Assembly: GCA_027003075.1 (NCBI GenBank)
Contig: JALWYV010000044.1
Span: 1-45,866 of the forward strand
DNA length: 45,866 bases
Direction of reading: 5' to 3'
Source: Caldifarciminota bacterium
GTDB taxonomy: Bacteria > Hydrothermota > Hydrothermia > LBFQ01
Below the pieces are notes generated by a model. The model was given only the letters and a program-made list of their open reading frames with translations, was not told where the DNA came from and did no database searches. The position numbers were made by a program, and so were the translations under genes. Positions within the stretch are counted from its first letter, which is position 1; every line of letters starts with the position of its first letter. Below are positions 24,344-32,393 of the stretch, one piece after another.

Positions 24344-24349
24344 ATTATA
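24344..24349 (-). promoter_or_regulatory. Candidate -10 element of the propeller gene (TATAAT)
   Basis: TATAAT on the minus strand, eight bases before the ATG at 24335, partly over the stop of the upstream gene. Confidence 0.55.
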
Positions 24350-24354
24350 AGCCC

Positions 24355-25857
24355 TTACACCATACCCCTCGCCCTCCGCAGGAACCACTCCGTCCACGCT
24401 ATCAGGACGACCAGAAGGAACAGGGGCAGGAGGGAAGATAGGGTAAGACGCCTTTCGTTCCGCTTTTTTAACACGTCTATGGCCGTTTGCAGATCCCTGA
24501 ACACTTTCCCACCCGAAACGGAGGCCATATTCTTAAGGAGGGTCGTATCAAGGCCCACGTAAACCTTCTCCGCCGGGACGTCCCGCAGGTTTATCCGGAG
24601 GGTCTCCGAAAGGATCCTCACTCCCTTTCTGAATACGTCCACGACAAAAATCGTATCTCCGGCTTTAAGTCGTTTTGTGTACGTGTACAGTGAGGATATG
24701 CGGACGGCCTTCCCGCGGTTTACCGATACGGCCATGGGAAAAGGGGGGTACACCCTCAGCTCAAACGTCTCCCCCGGAGCGTAAACGGGCTTCTCGGTGT
24801 AGACCTCTACGTCCCTAACGACGAACTTTCTGAGATAGTTTATGAACCTCTCGTAGGATGAGGGGTCGGCCAGCCATACCTTCCAGATGTCGGGAGAGAG
24901 TACGAACAGGGCGTTTCCTCTGGAGGCTATCAGGGGATACCTCCCTACCCTCTCGTATACCTCGTCGTACTTAACGTCTAACGTGTAGATCTCCCTGATG
25001 GGCGGAACATCCCCCTTCAGGTAAAAGGCCCCTCTTATGGCACGGAACCCACCCCTCGGTCCAGGGACGTAAAGGGAAGGCCTGCCTACCGATAGCGTTC
25101 CCGCGGGGGGATCCACGAAGACGGTGAAGGAGTACCTTCCGGTCGGGCGGGCGGTATCGCGCATAAGTTTTAAAGTGGCATCCGTAAGGAACCACCTCAC
25201 GAACCGGACGACGGGCAGAGGCGTCCAGACCAGTATACCCACACCCCTCGGCTGACGGGCGAACACCCTGAAGGAGAGCGTATCGGACGGGAGGACTATC
25301 CTCGCGGGTGTGTCTTTCCTTTTAACCTTCACTTTAAAGGTCGCCCTGTCCGTAGCGTAAACCCTCCTCTTGTCCTTCCCGTAGACGAGGGTGAGGGTGT
25401 CGTTCAGTGGTGAGGAGAGTTCAACCGTTATCTCCGCCGTTTTATCCACGGTTGCCGGCGTCTTCATCCTCACGTGGGTGACCTTTACGGGGAGCTTGCG
25501 GGGTCTGAGAAGGAGAACGTTGACCTCCTTATCGTAAGCCACGGACAGGGGATCTCCCTCGCCGTTGTGCATGCCGTCGGATACGAGGAGGATAGGGGGA
25601 GATGCACCGGCCAGAGCCGATTGGATGTCGCTCATCGTATCGGATCCGAAACGTTTTATCCGGAACCCAGTCTTCCTTAGTTCGCTTTCCACACCTTTAA
25701 GAACGCTTTCACCAAACACGAGGCGGGAGCTGTAGGAAACGTCAATCAGGGCCACGGGTTTCCCCGGAATGCGGATTCCCACGTTCCATAGAAGGAGGAT
25801 GGCCAGAAGGACCCACAGGAGTCGGAGGAGGTAGAGGAGCCGTCTGTATCCTCTCAT
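24355..25857 (-). CDS. Membrane protein with a von Willebrand A-like domain
   Basis: A 500-residue protein with an N-terminal membrane helix (about 8-28) and a C-terminal one (about 475-492, LLPLFLLVVLIAWTEWFLRR). After the first helix comes ALIDVSYSS, which fits the DxSxS metal-site motif of vWA domains, then ILLVSDGMHNGEGDP, the usual second vWA landmark. The long middle part is beta-rich (Ig-like), including VTHVRMKTPATVDKTAEITVEL. This resembles the large membrane-anchored vWA proteins of Bat-type clusters. One base separates it from the upstream stop. Exact function unknown. Confidence 0.65.
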   Translation of the reverse strand: MRGYRRLLYLLRLLWVLLAILLLWNVGIRIPGKPVALIDVSYSSRLVFGESVLKGVESELRKTGFRIKRFGSDTMSDIQSALAGASPPILLVSDGMHNGEGDPLSVAYDKEVNVLLLRPRKLPVKVTHVRMKTPATVDKTAEITVELSSPLNDTLTLVYGKDKRRVYATDRATFKVKVKRKDTPARIVLPSDTLSFRVFARQPRGVGILVWTPLPVVRFVRWFLTDATLKLMRDTARPTGRYSFTVFVDPPAGTLSVGRPSLYVPGPRGGFRAIRGAFYLKGDVPPIREIYTLDVKYDEVYERVGRYPLIASRGNALFVLSPDIWKVWLADPSSYERFINYLRKFVVRDVEVYTEKPVYAPGETFELRVYPPFPMAVSVNRGKAVRISSLYTYTKRLKAGDTIFVVDVFRKGVRILSETLRINLRDVPAEKVYVGLDTTLLKNMASVSGGKVFRDLQTAIDVLKKRNERRLTLSSLLPLFLLVVLIAWTEWFLRRARGMV

Positions 25858-25858
25858 G

Positions 25859-26272
25859 TTATATCAGGGCTGTTCCCCTCTCCTTAACCCTGTGGTATAG
25901 GAACGATATGGAAGCGACGGCGACGGACGTGAAGAGGACCTCCTGAAGGTCCAGTCTGGCGCCCCAGAGGAGAGACCTCATGATCAGGTCTATAGCGTAG
26001 ATGAACAGAACTACCCCCGTGAGTATCACCCAGTGGGGCCTTACACGGTTTATCAGGATTACCCCCACGGTCATCAGGAGGGCGGAGTACCAGGGCTTAC
26101 TCAGGAAGAGGGCGTCTCTGGTCAGGCCTATGGCCACGTATACGGCAAGTGCAAAGGGACGGGAGGTTTCCCGCGTGAGGACGAAGCCCAGATAGGCGAA
26201 GTCCAGAGGTATCCTAAGGGTGGAGTAGAAGGCGTTGAGGATCAGTATGAGAATCAGTACGGCGTATATCAT
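25859..26272 (-). CDS. Small integral membrane protein, MreD-like topology
   Basis: A 137-residue hydrophobic protein with four to five membrane helices, including [20 protein letters not shown] at the start and [20 protein letters not shown] later. Size, helix number and the [16 protein letters not shown] segment recall MreD-type rod-shape proteins, but I see no diagnostic motif and no mreB or mreC nearby. The start overlaps the lipA stop, and the next gene starts one base after its stop, so it belongs to the galT-dnaN-lipA transcription unit. Confidence 0.6.
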   Translation of the reverse strand: MIYAVLILILILNAFYSTLRIPLDFAYLGFVLTRETSRPFALAVYVAIGLTRDALFLSKPWYSALLMTVGVILINRVRPHWVILTGVVLFIYAIDLIMRSLLWGARLDLQEVLFTSVAVASISFLYHRVKERGTALI

Positions 26273-27144
26273 GACCCTCCGGTGGCCCCAGCGAAAACCC
26301 TGTCCGCCCTGTAGGAGGATCGGACGAGGGGACCTGAGAAGACCTCTCTGAAACCGAGTGAATAACCTATCTCCCTGTATCGGGCGAAGACCTCAGGACG
26401 GACGTACTCCTTAAGGGGGTAGTGTCTCGGCGTGGGCTGGAGGTACTGGCCTACGGTCAGGATGTCCACACCCACCGACCTGAGGTCCCTCATGGTCCCG
26501 ATCACCTCCTCTTCGGTCTCCCCCATGCCCACCATTATGCTTGACTTCGTGAGTATTTCGGGCCTCGTATCCTTGGCGAACTTCAGGACACTGAGGGATA
26601 GGTCGTAGGACGCCCTCCTGTCCCTGACGTAGGGTGTGAGACGTCGCACGGTTTCAACGTTATGGGCGAAGACGTCAAGGGGGGACTCCACCACCTCCCT
26701 TATGGCGTCCTCGTCCCCCTGAAAGTCACCCACCAGAGCCTCCACCTTCACGTCCGGCCTGACCTCCTTTATACGCCTGATCGTCTCGGCAACGTGGGAG
26801 GCCCCGCCGTCGGCGAGGTCGTCCCTGTCCACCATGGTGAGGACGACGTAACGGAGGTTGAGCCGCTTAACGGCGGCGGCCACCCTCAGAGGCTCAAGGG
26901 GATCCACCACCCCTCCGGGGTTTCCCGTCTTAACGGCACAGAAACGGCACCCTCTCGTACATACGTCCCCGAGGATCATTATCGTGGCGGTACCGTGGGA
27001 CCAGCACTCGTGCAGGTTGGGGCATTTCGCCTCCTCGCAGACGGTATGAAGACCGTACCCCCTCAGGGTACCCTTTACATCGCTGAACCCCCCTTCGCTG
27101 GATAGCCTGATCTTCAACCACTCCGGCTTACGGTGTACCTTCAC
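26269..27144 (-). CDS. lipA: Lipoyl synthase
   Basis: Radical SAM enzyme that inserts two sulfurs into octanoyl groups on lipoyl-domain proteins. It is 291 residues, a normal length. [12 protein letters not shown] carries the auxiliary cluster Cys set, [10 protein letters not shown] the radical SAM CxxxCxxC, and the C-terminal RSSYRAD provides the conserved Ser of the sulfur-donor cluster. The start is GTG overlapping the previous stop as GTGA. A nearby lipoyl user is implied by gcvPB at 40287, since glycine cleavage needs lipoylated H protein. Confidence 0.97.
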   Translation of the reverse strand: MKVHRKPEWLKIRLSSEGGFSDVKGTLRGYGLHTVCEEAKCPNLHECWSHGTATIMILGDVCTRGCRFCAVKTGNPGGVVDPLEPLRVAAAVKRLNLRYVVLTMVDRDDLADGGASHVAETIRRIKEVRPDVKVEALVGDFQGDEDAIREVVESPLDVFAHNVETVRRLTPYVRDRRASYDLSLSVLKFAKDTRPEILTKSSIMVGMGETEEEVIGTMRDLRSVGVDILTVGQYLQPTPRHYPLKEYVRPEVFARYREIGYSLGFREVFSGPLVRSSYRADRVFAGATGGS

Positions 27145-28097
27145 CCGATCATCTCCCTTATTCTCGCCTTTATGCCTTCGGCGTCCAGGCCGTAGTACCG
27201 GTAAAGTTCCTCGTACTTACCCGACCTTCCGAACTCGTCCCCCATGTTCACGAAGGAGAGCGGCACGGAAATCCCCTTCCGGGCGAGGAGGGAGGAGACG
27301 GCCATGCCAAGGCCACCCCAGAAGACGTGATCCTCAACGATAAGAACACCGTGCCTCTTCCGTGCAGCGTCCATTACGGCCTCCTCGTCAAGGGGTTTTA
27401 CGCTCAGGAAGTCGTAAACCGCTACGGATATCCCCTCACCTTCAAGGTCAAGGGCGGCCTTAAGGGCGTGATGTACGGGAATGCCCGTGGCTATTACGGC
27501 CACGTCCTCACCGTCCTTTATGAGATTGGCTTCCCCCAGGCTGTAGGGGAACTCCTCAGGGTAGACTGTGGGGGTTTTGGGCCTCACCAGGCGGACGTAA
27601 ACGTACCCCTCGTACTCGTACGCCGCTCTCAGTACGCTCAGGGCTGAGTAGTAATCGGAGGGGGAAAGGACCTTCATCCCGGGTATCGCCCCCATCAGGG
27701 CGAAGTCCTCCGTCATCTGGTGGGAGGCCCCGTCCTCACCCGTGGCTATACCTCCGTGGGTCGCCACTATCTTCACGTTGAAGTTGGAGTAGGCTATGGA
27801 GAGCCTTATCTGCTCCCAGGGCCTCCCGGTTGAGAATATGGCGAAGGTGGAGGTGAAGGGTATCTTGCCCACGGCAGCGAGTCCGGCGGCCATGCCCATC
27901 ATGTTCTGCTCCTGAATCCCTATCTCCACGTACCTGTCCGGATACCTCTCACCGAATTTGGCCGCCTTGGTGGAGTGGCCGAGGTCACAGTCTATCACGA
28001 CCACCCTCTCGTCCTCTCCCACGCTGAGGAGGAAGTCCCCGTAGGCCTCCCTTATGGCCTTAGGCGGACCCAGAGTCTTTATCTCGTACCTCTTCAT
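27141..28097 (-). CDS. Transketolase, C-terminal subunit
   Basis: A 318-residue protein covering the pyrimidine-binding and C-terminal domains of transketolase. [20 protein letters not shown] has the catalytic Glu that activates thiamine diphosphate, and [24 protein letters not shown] and [12 protein letters not shown] are typical of split transketolases. Two-gene transketolases are common in thermophiles and need a separate N-terminal, diphosphate-binding subunit. No such gene is next to it here, so the partner must lie elsewhere. Overlaps dnaN by ATGA. Confidence 0.9.
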   Translation of the reverse strand: MKRYEIKTLGPPKAIREAYGDFLLSVGEDERVVVIDCDLGHSTKAAKFGERYPDRYVEIGIQEQNMMGMAAGLAAVGKIPFTSTFAIFSTGRPWEQIRLSIAYSNFNVKIVATHGGIATGEDGASHQMTEDFALMGAIPGMKVLSPSDYYSALSVLRAAYEYEGYVYVRLVRPKTPTVYPEEFPYSLGEANLIKDGEDVAVIATGIPVHHALKAALDLEGEGISVAVYDFLSVKPLDEEAVMDAARKRHGVLIVEDHVFWGGLGMAVSSLLARKGISVPLSFVNMGDEFGRSGKYEELYRYYGLDAEGIKARIREMIG

Positions 28098-29182
28098 GCT
28101 ATGGGCAGGGTGAGGTAGAAGTGCCTGTCGTTCGTGGTGGGTCCCACCATAACCGGGGTGCTTTCACCGGAGAAGGCGAGTCTAACGGAGGGGGAGTCTA
28201 TGTACTTGAGCATGCGGGTAAGGTGGCTACCGATGAGGCGAACCTTTATCTCCCCCTTTGTCTCCGCCGCCAGCTTCTCTACACCTTCACCCTTGGGGGA
28301 AACCGTCCTGAGGGTAAGCTCCCCGTCCGTTATCTCAACGTCCACCTCGTAGGTATCCGGGGCGAGGGCCATCATACGCTCAATCTTCCGGCGTATTACC
28401 GTCGTGTCCACCACGGCCTCTGCAACGAACTCCTTGGGTATTATACCCTCGTAGTCAACGTACTTCTCGTCTATCCCCCTGACCACGGCCAGAACGTTTA
28501 CGGGGTCGTCGTCGGCCGATATGTGGAACATGCCGTCCCTGACCGACACTATACCCTTGCTCTTCGGCAGGGTCTTCAGTATGGCCTGAGCCGTTGAGGG
28601 GAGTATTATTTCAATATCCCCGGAAAAATCGGGGTGAGCGTAGAAACCGAGAACGGAGCCGTCAGAAGCCACGAACCTCAACTCCCCGTCCTTAGTATGG
28701 AGGTATATGCCCGTGAGGAAGGGACGGGGGTCGTCCTTGGAAGCACACCACCCTACCTTTTCAACCCCCTCCATCAGCTCCTCAACGTCCACCATGAGAC
28801 CCTCGTCAACTCCCACGTCAGGTATGGCGGGGAACTCCTCGTCGTTGTAGAGGTTTATGCGGTACGTAGCGTCGTCCCCTATCTTAACCGTCAGGACGGT
28901 GTCCTCCCTCTGGAGGACGACCGAACCGCCGTCGGCCCCCTTGAGTACGTTGGTCAACTCCTTAACGGGGGCGTAGGCTTTACCCTCCTCCCCCTCGTAA
29001 ACCGGCATACGCTGTACCACCCAGTTGTCCATATCCGTGGCGTAAACCGTAAGGGTCTCCCCCTCCACCTCAAGGAGTACACCCGGATTTATGAATGCCC
29101 CCTTTCCAAGGCGAGACACGAGTTTCCCCGCCCTTGAGAGTACCTCTCCCAGACTCTCCCTATCAAGTACTGCCTTCAACAT
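28094..29182 (-). CDS. dnaN: DNA polymerase III beta sliding clamp
   Basis: Ring-shaped processivity clamp of the replicase. It is 362 residues, with the three-domain layout of the family. MLKAVLDRESLGEVLSRAGKL opens domain 1. FPAIPDV, FVASDGSVLGFYAHP and ILPSTAQAILKTLPKS follow, and the end [19 protein letters not shown] fits the usual C-terminal strand, with Ile-Ala in place of the more common Met-Arg. Unusually, its start lies inside the 3' end of galT (20-base overlap) and has its own TATAAT eight bases before the ATG. dnaA is not adjacent. Confidence 0.95.
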   Translation of the reverse strand: MLKAVLDRESLGEVLSRAGKLVSRLGKGAFINPGVLLEVEGETLTVYATDMDNWVVQRMPVYEGEEGKAYAPVKELTNVLKGADGGSVVLQREDTVLTVKIGDDATYRINLYNDEEFPAIPDVGVDEGLMVDVEELMEGVEKVGWCASKDDPRPFLTGIYLHTKDGELRFVASDGSVLGFYAHPDFSGDIEIILPSTAQAILKTLPKSKGIVSVRDGMFHISADDDPVNVLAVVRGIDEKYVDYEGIIPKEFVAEAVVDTTVIRRKIERMMALAPDTYEVDVEITDGELTLRTVSPKGEGVEKLAAETKGEIKVRLIGSHLTRMLKYIDSPSVRLAFSGESTPVMVGPTTNDRHFYLTLPIA

Positions 29183-30020
29183 AGGTGGCGATTATATCGG
29201 TGAACTTCCATGCGAACTCTTCGGGGTCGTAATGTACCACCCTCATGCCAGTCCCCAGTTCAAACCCGGCGAACCTCCCCATGCGGGGCAATATCTCCAG
29301 ATGCCAGTGGTAATCGTACCCTTCGGGTGCCTGATGGAGAACGAGGTTGTAATCCCGGACGTTGAACTCCTTCTTCAGGACCCGTACGGTGGCAGACAGG
29401 AGTCTACCGAACGGAGGAGAGGGGGAAAAGTGGCGCCTATGGGATAGGGGGTGTATCCACACCTCGTAGGGTACGGTCTGGACCTCGGGTACGTTTATGA
29501 CGTACCCGCCGGATATGAAGGCCTTCCTGCCGTACATACTGCACAGGACGCAGTCGTGTTCCCGCAGGTTTGCGCTCTCCCTCAGGGCGACGTCCGGCAC
29601 CACATCAAGGGCGACTATCTGCGTATGGGGGTGCATTATGGACGCCCCGGCACCGTGACCGTAGTTCCTGAAGAGGAGAACGTACGCGTGGTTCCGTAGG
29701 GCGTGAATTCTCTCCCTCCACACCTCAACGAGAACGTTCAGGTGTCTCTCGTCCATGGTATCAAGGTCGGCGTCGTGATCCGGGGAGTCAACTATAACCT
29801 CGTGGACGTCCGTTATGGGGTACCTGTTGGGTACGACCCTCACCACCCATCCGTACTTACCACCCGGCACCCTGTAGATCTCCGGCGGGGTCATATGTTC
29901 GTTTCCGGGGCAGAAGGGACATACGAAACCTTTATCCCTATCTTCGTGGGGCCTCCTCTTCCGTTCCGGGGAGGTTATTACCCATATACCCCTGAGGGGG
30001 TCCCTTTCCAGATACGGCAC
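29163..30020 (-). CDS. galT: Galactose-1-phosphate uridylyltransferase
   Basis: HIT-type transferase that exchanges UMP between UDP-glucose and galactose-1-phosphate. About 285 residues, somewhat short but complete. CPFCPGNE gives the first zinc site, and ASIMHPHTQIVAL holds the active HPHTQ with the nucleotidylated His. The second Cys pair is CVLCSMYG, and the end YHWHLEILPR is typical of the family. GTG start with TAGAAT five bases before it. First gene of the overlapping galT-dnaN-transketolase-lipA unit. Confidence 0.9.
   Translation of the reverse strand: MPYLERDPLRGIWVITSPERKRRPHEDRDKGFVCPFCPGNEHMTPPEIYRVPGGKYGWVVRVVPNRYPITDVHEVIVDSPDHDADLDTMDERHLNVLVEVWRERIHALRNHAYVLLFRNYGHGAGASIMHPHTQIVALDVVPDVALRESANLREHDCVLCSMYGRKAFISGGYVINVPEVQTVPYEVWIHPLSHRRHFSPSPPFGRLLSATVRVLKKEFNVRDYNLVLHQAPEGYDYHWHLEILPRMGRFAGFELGTGMRVVHYDPEEFAWKFTDIIATYVEGST
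29191..29196 (-). promoter_or_regulatory. Candidate -10 element of dnaN, inside galT (TATAAT)
   Basis: TATAAT on the minus strand within the last codons of galT, eight bases before the dnaN ATG. It allows dnaN to be transcribed without galT. Confidence 0.55.
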
Positions 30021-30025
30021 GGTGT

Positions 30026-30031
30026 ATTCTA
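30026..30031 (-). promoter_or_regulatory. Candidate -10 element of galT (TAGAAT)
   Basis: TAGAAT on the minus strand, five bases before the GTG at 30020, the shortest such spacing in the window. Confidence 0.5.
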
Positions 30032-30041
30032 AGGAGGGACT

Positions 30042-31247
30042 CTATACCGGCGGTCTGGCGAAGACGGGGGGTTTCAGATCTCCAGTCCTTCTGAGCTTAT
30101 CTTTTAGAGCGTTTGCCCACGGTTCGGTCTCGTCGTAGAGAAAGGATCCGGAATGCAGGGTGAACTTCAGGTTGGTGGGTGCGTACCGGTACTCCCGGAT
30201 AAAGCGCATGTAGTCGTACACCGTCTTCATAGGGTTCGCACTGTTGGGGAAAATATCTTTCGCCATAGACCTCAACCCTTCCGTACCGGCACTTCGGAGT
30301 ACGGCCAGTATAACGAGAGCCTTGCGACGGGATAGGTGTATCTCCTTAATACCGTTCAGCAGTCTCAACTTACCCCCGAAGGAGAGAAAAACTCGCTTAT
30401 CCCTTATCTTCCTCATGTGCCATATAAAACTTTCCATACCCATGGGTATATCCGCAATATCACACTTTTCACTTCCCAATATGCAGGCCCTTGCCATACG
30501 CAGGAACCGGACGTACTCCGGTATATCCTCATCCGAAACGGAAAATGAAGGGTCAAACATGCTCCCCAGTATCAGGCCGGCCGTATACAGGTACTTCTCG
30601 CCCTCCCTCTCAAAGTTCCTTAGCATTATCTCGTACGTGAGTAGATCTTCCTCCATAAGGGCGGTTATCATACGGCCTATGATCGTCAGGCGCTTGGAAA
30701 AGGGATGGGAGAGGGCGAACTCAAACTTTCCCGGTCTAAAAGCGTTCAGAAGTGCGTAAGTGTCACCTGCCACAAAACGGTTAAAGTCAAGGTAAACGTT
30801 CATGGGACCATGCAGATTTCTCATTATGTTTTCGGGTATCACGTACAACCTGCCCATGAAGTTATATACCTGTATGTAAAGGGAATAGTAGAGTTCCGGG
30901 GATACGTCGTTAAATATGGTTTTTCCGAACCTATCAAGGACTTCCTTTGCACGGTCCGGGTCCCCCCTGTAGTAGAGGTAGTAAAAGAAGGCCTGCAGAG
31001 GCTCTTTGGGTTCACTTAGAGGCTCCATGGCAAGAAATTTGAGCATAAACCCCAACCAGCGTATCTCCCTATCACCTTCTCTGAACAAATCCGAGTACAG
31101 ATTCAAGTATTTCCGCAGTTTGGCGGTATTCATATTAAAGAAATAGTATATCAGAAGAGTTTTAATATCTTTTTTCGGTACAACTCCGCGTTTAATGAAC
31201 TCTTCCAGCCTTCGCTCCAGATGTAAAAAATCCTCCTTTCTCCACAT
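30042..31247 (-). CDS. Putative regulator with a C-terminal winged-helix-like region
   Basis: A 401-residue soluble protein. The first 290 residues are helical, in a repeat-like pattern that may be TPR-like (LIYYFFNMNTAKLRKYLNLY, AFFYYLYYRGDPDRAKEVLD). Residues about 295-375 (SFGGKLRLLNGIKEIHLSRR, then KALVILAVL and GLRSMAKDIFP) follow the pattern of OmpR/SARP-type winged-helix domains, in which two strands precede a recognition helix and a 'wing'. I infer a DNA-binding regulator. The start is flanked by a 13-base palindrome that could be its own operator. It is divergent from fabH. Confidence 0.5.
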   Translation of the reverse strand: MWRKEDFLHLERRLEEFIKRGVVPKKDIKTLLIYYFFNMNTAKLRKYLNLYSDLFREGDREIRWLGFMLKFLAMEPLSEPKEPLQAFFYYLYYRGDPDRAKEVLDRFGKTIFNDVSPELYYSLYIQVYNFMGRLYVIPENIMRNLHGPMNVYLDFNRFVAGDTYALLNAFRPGKFEFALSHPFSKRLTIIGRMITALMEEDLLTYEIMLRNFEREGEKYLYTAGLILGSMFDPSFSVSDEDIPEYVRFLRMARACILGSEKCDIADIPMGMESFIWHMRKIRDKRVFLSFGGKLRLLNGIKEIHLSRRKALVILAVLRSAGTEGLRSMAKDIFPNSANPMKTVYDYMRFIREYRYAPTNLKFTLHSGSFLYDETEPWANALKDKLRRTGDLKPPVFARPPV

Positions 31248-31256
31248 ACAGTATGT
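31244..31256. promoter_or_regulatory. Palindrome over the start of the putative regulator
   Basis: ACATACAGTATGT: perfect arms ACATAC and GTATGT around one central base. It covers the start codon of the minus-strand gene and lies 31 bases before the fabH -10 element. Possible autoregulatory operator; it may be chance. Confidence 0.35.
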
Positions 31257-31286
31257 ATGTTAAAGCGGGACCATTAAATCCGTCTA

Positions 31287-31292
31287 TAGAAT
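31287..31292 (+). promoter_or_regulatory. Candidate -10 element of fabH (TAGAAT)
   Basis: TAGAAT eight bases before the ATG at 31301. It supports the shorter fabH start over the in-frame ATG at 31253, which lies upstream of this element. Confidence 0.55.
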
Positions 31293-31300
31293 ACGATGTA

Positions 31301-32254
31301 ATGGTGCGGATAGTAGGTCTGGGGGCGTACGCCCCGCCCGACAGGCTTTCCAACACGGACTTTGAGAGGTTTATGGATACCAACGACGAGTGGATAAGGA
31401 GCAGAAGCGGTATAAGGTACCGCCACATATCGCCACCCGAGGTGCTTACGTCCGATCTGGCAACCGAGGCGGCCTCTAAGGCGCTCATGAGGGCGGGTCT
31501 ATCACCGAAGGACGTTGATATGGTTATAGTGGCCACTTCCTCCCCGGATACCCTTACCCCATCTACGGCGTGCGTTACGGCGGCAAAACTGGGCATGGGA
31601 AAGGTTCCGTGCTTTGATATAAGTGCTGCCTGTCCGGGCTTCCTCTACGGTCTTGAGATCGGATCCGGCCTTCTCAAGACGGGCAACTACCGTTACGTGC
31701 TTGTGATAGGGGTTGAGGCGGGAACGAAGTTCATAGACTGGTCGGATAGGGGTACGGCCGTCCTCTTCGGCGACGGCGCGGGGGCTGCTATACTTACGGA
31801 GGACGACAGCGGATATGGCATCCTATCCACGTACCTTCAGGGAGACGGGAGACTGGGGGAACTGCTCAAGATAGAGGTGGGTACGGCCTATCCTCCCGGA
31901 AGCTGGGGGGTGAGGATGAAGGGCAGGGAGGTTTTCAGGAACGCCGTGGTGCAGATGGGAGACGCTGCTATAACCGCCCTCAAAAGGGCGGGTACGGAAC
32001 CGGAGGAACTGGACTGGCTCGTTCCCCATCAGGCTAACCTTCGCATAATAGAGGCCACCCGTGAGAGGCTCAGTCTTCCCCCGGAGAAGGTGTACGTGAA
32101 CATTCAGGAGTACGGGAACACCTCGGCCGCATCCATACCTCTGGCCATGGACGAGATGATAGAGAGGGGATTGTTGAAGGAGGGACATAACGTCCTGGCC
32201 GTATCCTTCGGTGCCGGGTTTACATGGGCCTCCGCCCTTATAAGGTGGGGGTAA
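31301..32254 (+). CDS. fabH: Beta-ketoacyl-ACP synthase III
   Basis: Starts fatty acid synthesis by condensing acetyl-CoA (or a branched acyl-CoA) with malonyl-ACP. It is 317 residues, the normal size. The catalytic triad is visible: Cys111 in AACPGFLYGL, His243 in VPHQANLR and Asn273 in EYGNTSAAS. A longer frame from 31253 would add 16 residues not seen in the family. MVRIVGLGAYAPP fits the usual FabH N-terminus, and TAGAAT lies eight bases before this ATG, so I place the start here. GTG at 31304 is an alternative. Divergent from the putative regulator. Confidence 0.95.
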   Translation: MVRIVGLGAYAPPDRLSNTDFERFMDTNDEWIRSRSGIRYRHISPPEVLTSDLATEAASKALMRAGLSPKDVDMVIVATSSPDTLTPSTACVTAAKLGMGKVPCFDISAACPGFLYGLEIGSGLLKTGNYRYVLVIGVEAGTKFIDWSDRGTAVLFGDGAGAAILTEDDSGYGILSTYLQGDGRLGELLKIEVGTAYPPGSWGVRMKGREVFRNAVVQMGDAAITALKRAGTEPEELDWLVPHQANLRIIEATRERLSLPPEKVYVNIQEYGNTSAASIPLAMDEMIERGLLKEGHNVLAVSFGAGFTWASALIRWG

Positions 32255-32381
32255 GGGGGAGTCAATCGTACCCCGCATACACGATACCTGATAAAACCGG
32301 ATAATTCACCCCTTGGGAGATAAAGGGTATAATAGACGTAAGTTCAAAAATTATCCCACTATTGAGACCGGGATGCGACCT

Positions 32382-32387
32382 TAGAAT
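32382..32387 (+). promoter_or_regulatory. Candidate -10 element of dnaE (TAGAAT)
   Basis: TAGAAT six bases before the GTG at 32394. A second hexamer, TATAAT, lies about 50 bases further upstream. Confidence 0.55.
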
Positions 32388-32393
32388 TGATCC

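Noticed and set aside
31253-31300. Longer fabH N-terminus from the ATG at 31253
   Set aside because: The added 16 residues are not typical of FabH, lie upstream of the TAGAAT element and overlap the divergent regulator's control region.
31322-31335. Fourteen-base perfect palindrome GGGGCGTACGCCCC at the start of fabH
   Set aside because: It is explained by the codons for the conserved Gly-Ala-Tyr-Ala-Pro stretch and has no loop for an RNA hairpin. It shares TACGCCCCGCCCG with the hairpin at 21316-21338, which I take as chance between GC-rich stretches.
32268-32380. Second promoter or small RNA upstream of dnaE (TATAAT about 50 bases before the used hexamer)
   Set aside because: A TATAAT is present near 32330, but there is no reading frame or stable structure after it that I can support; noted only as a possible extra promoter.
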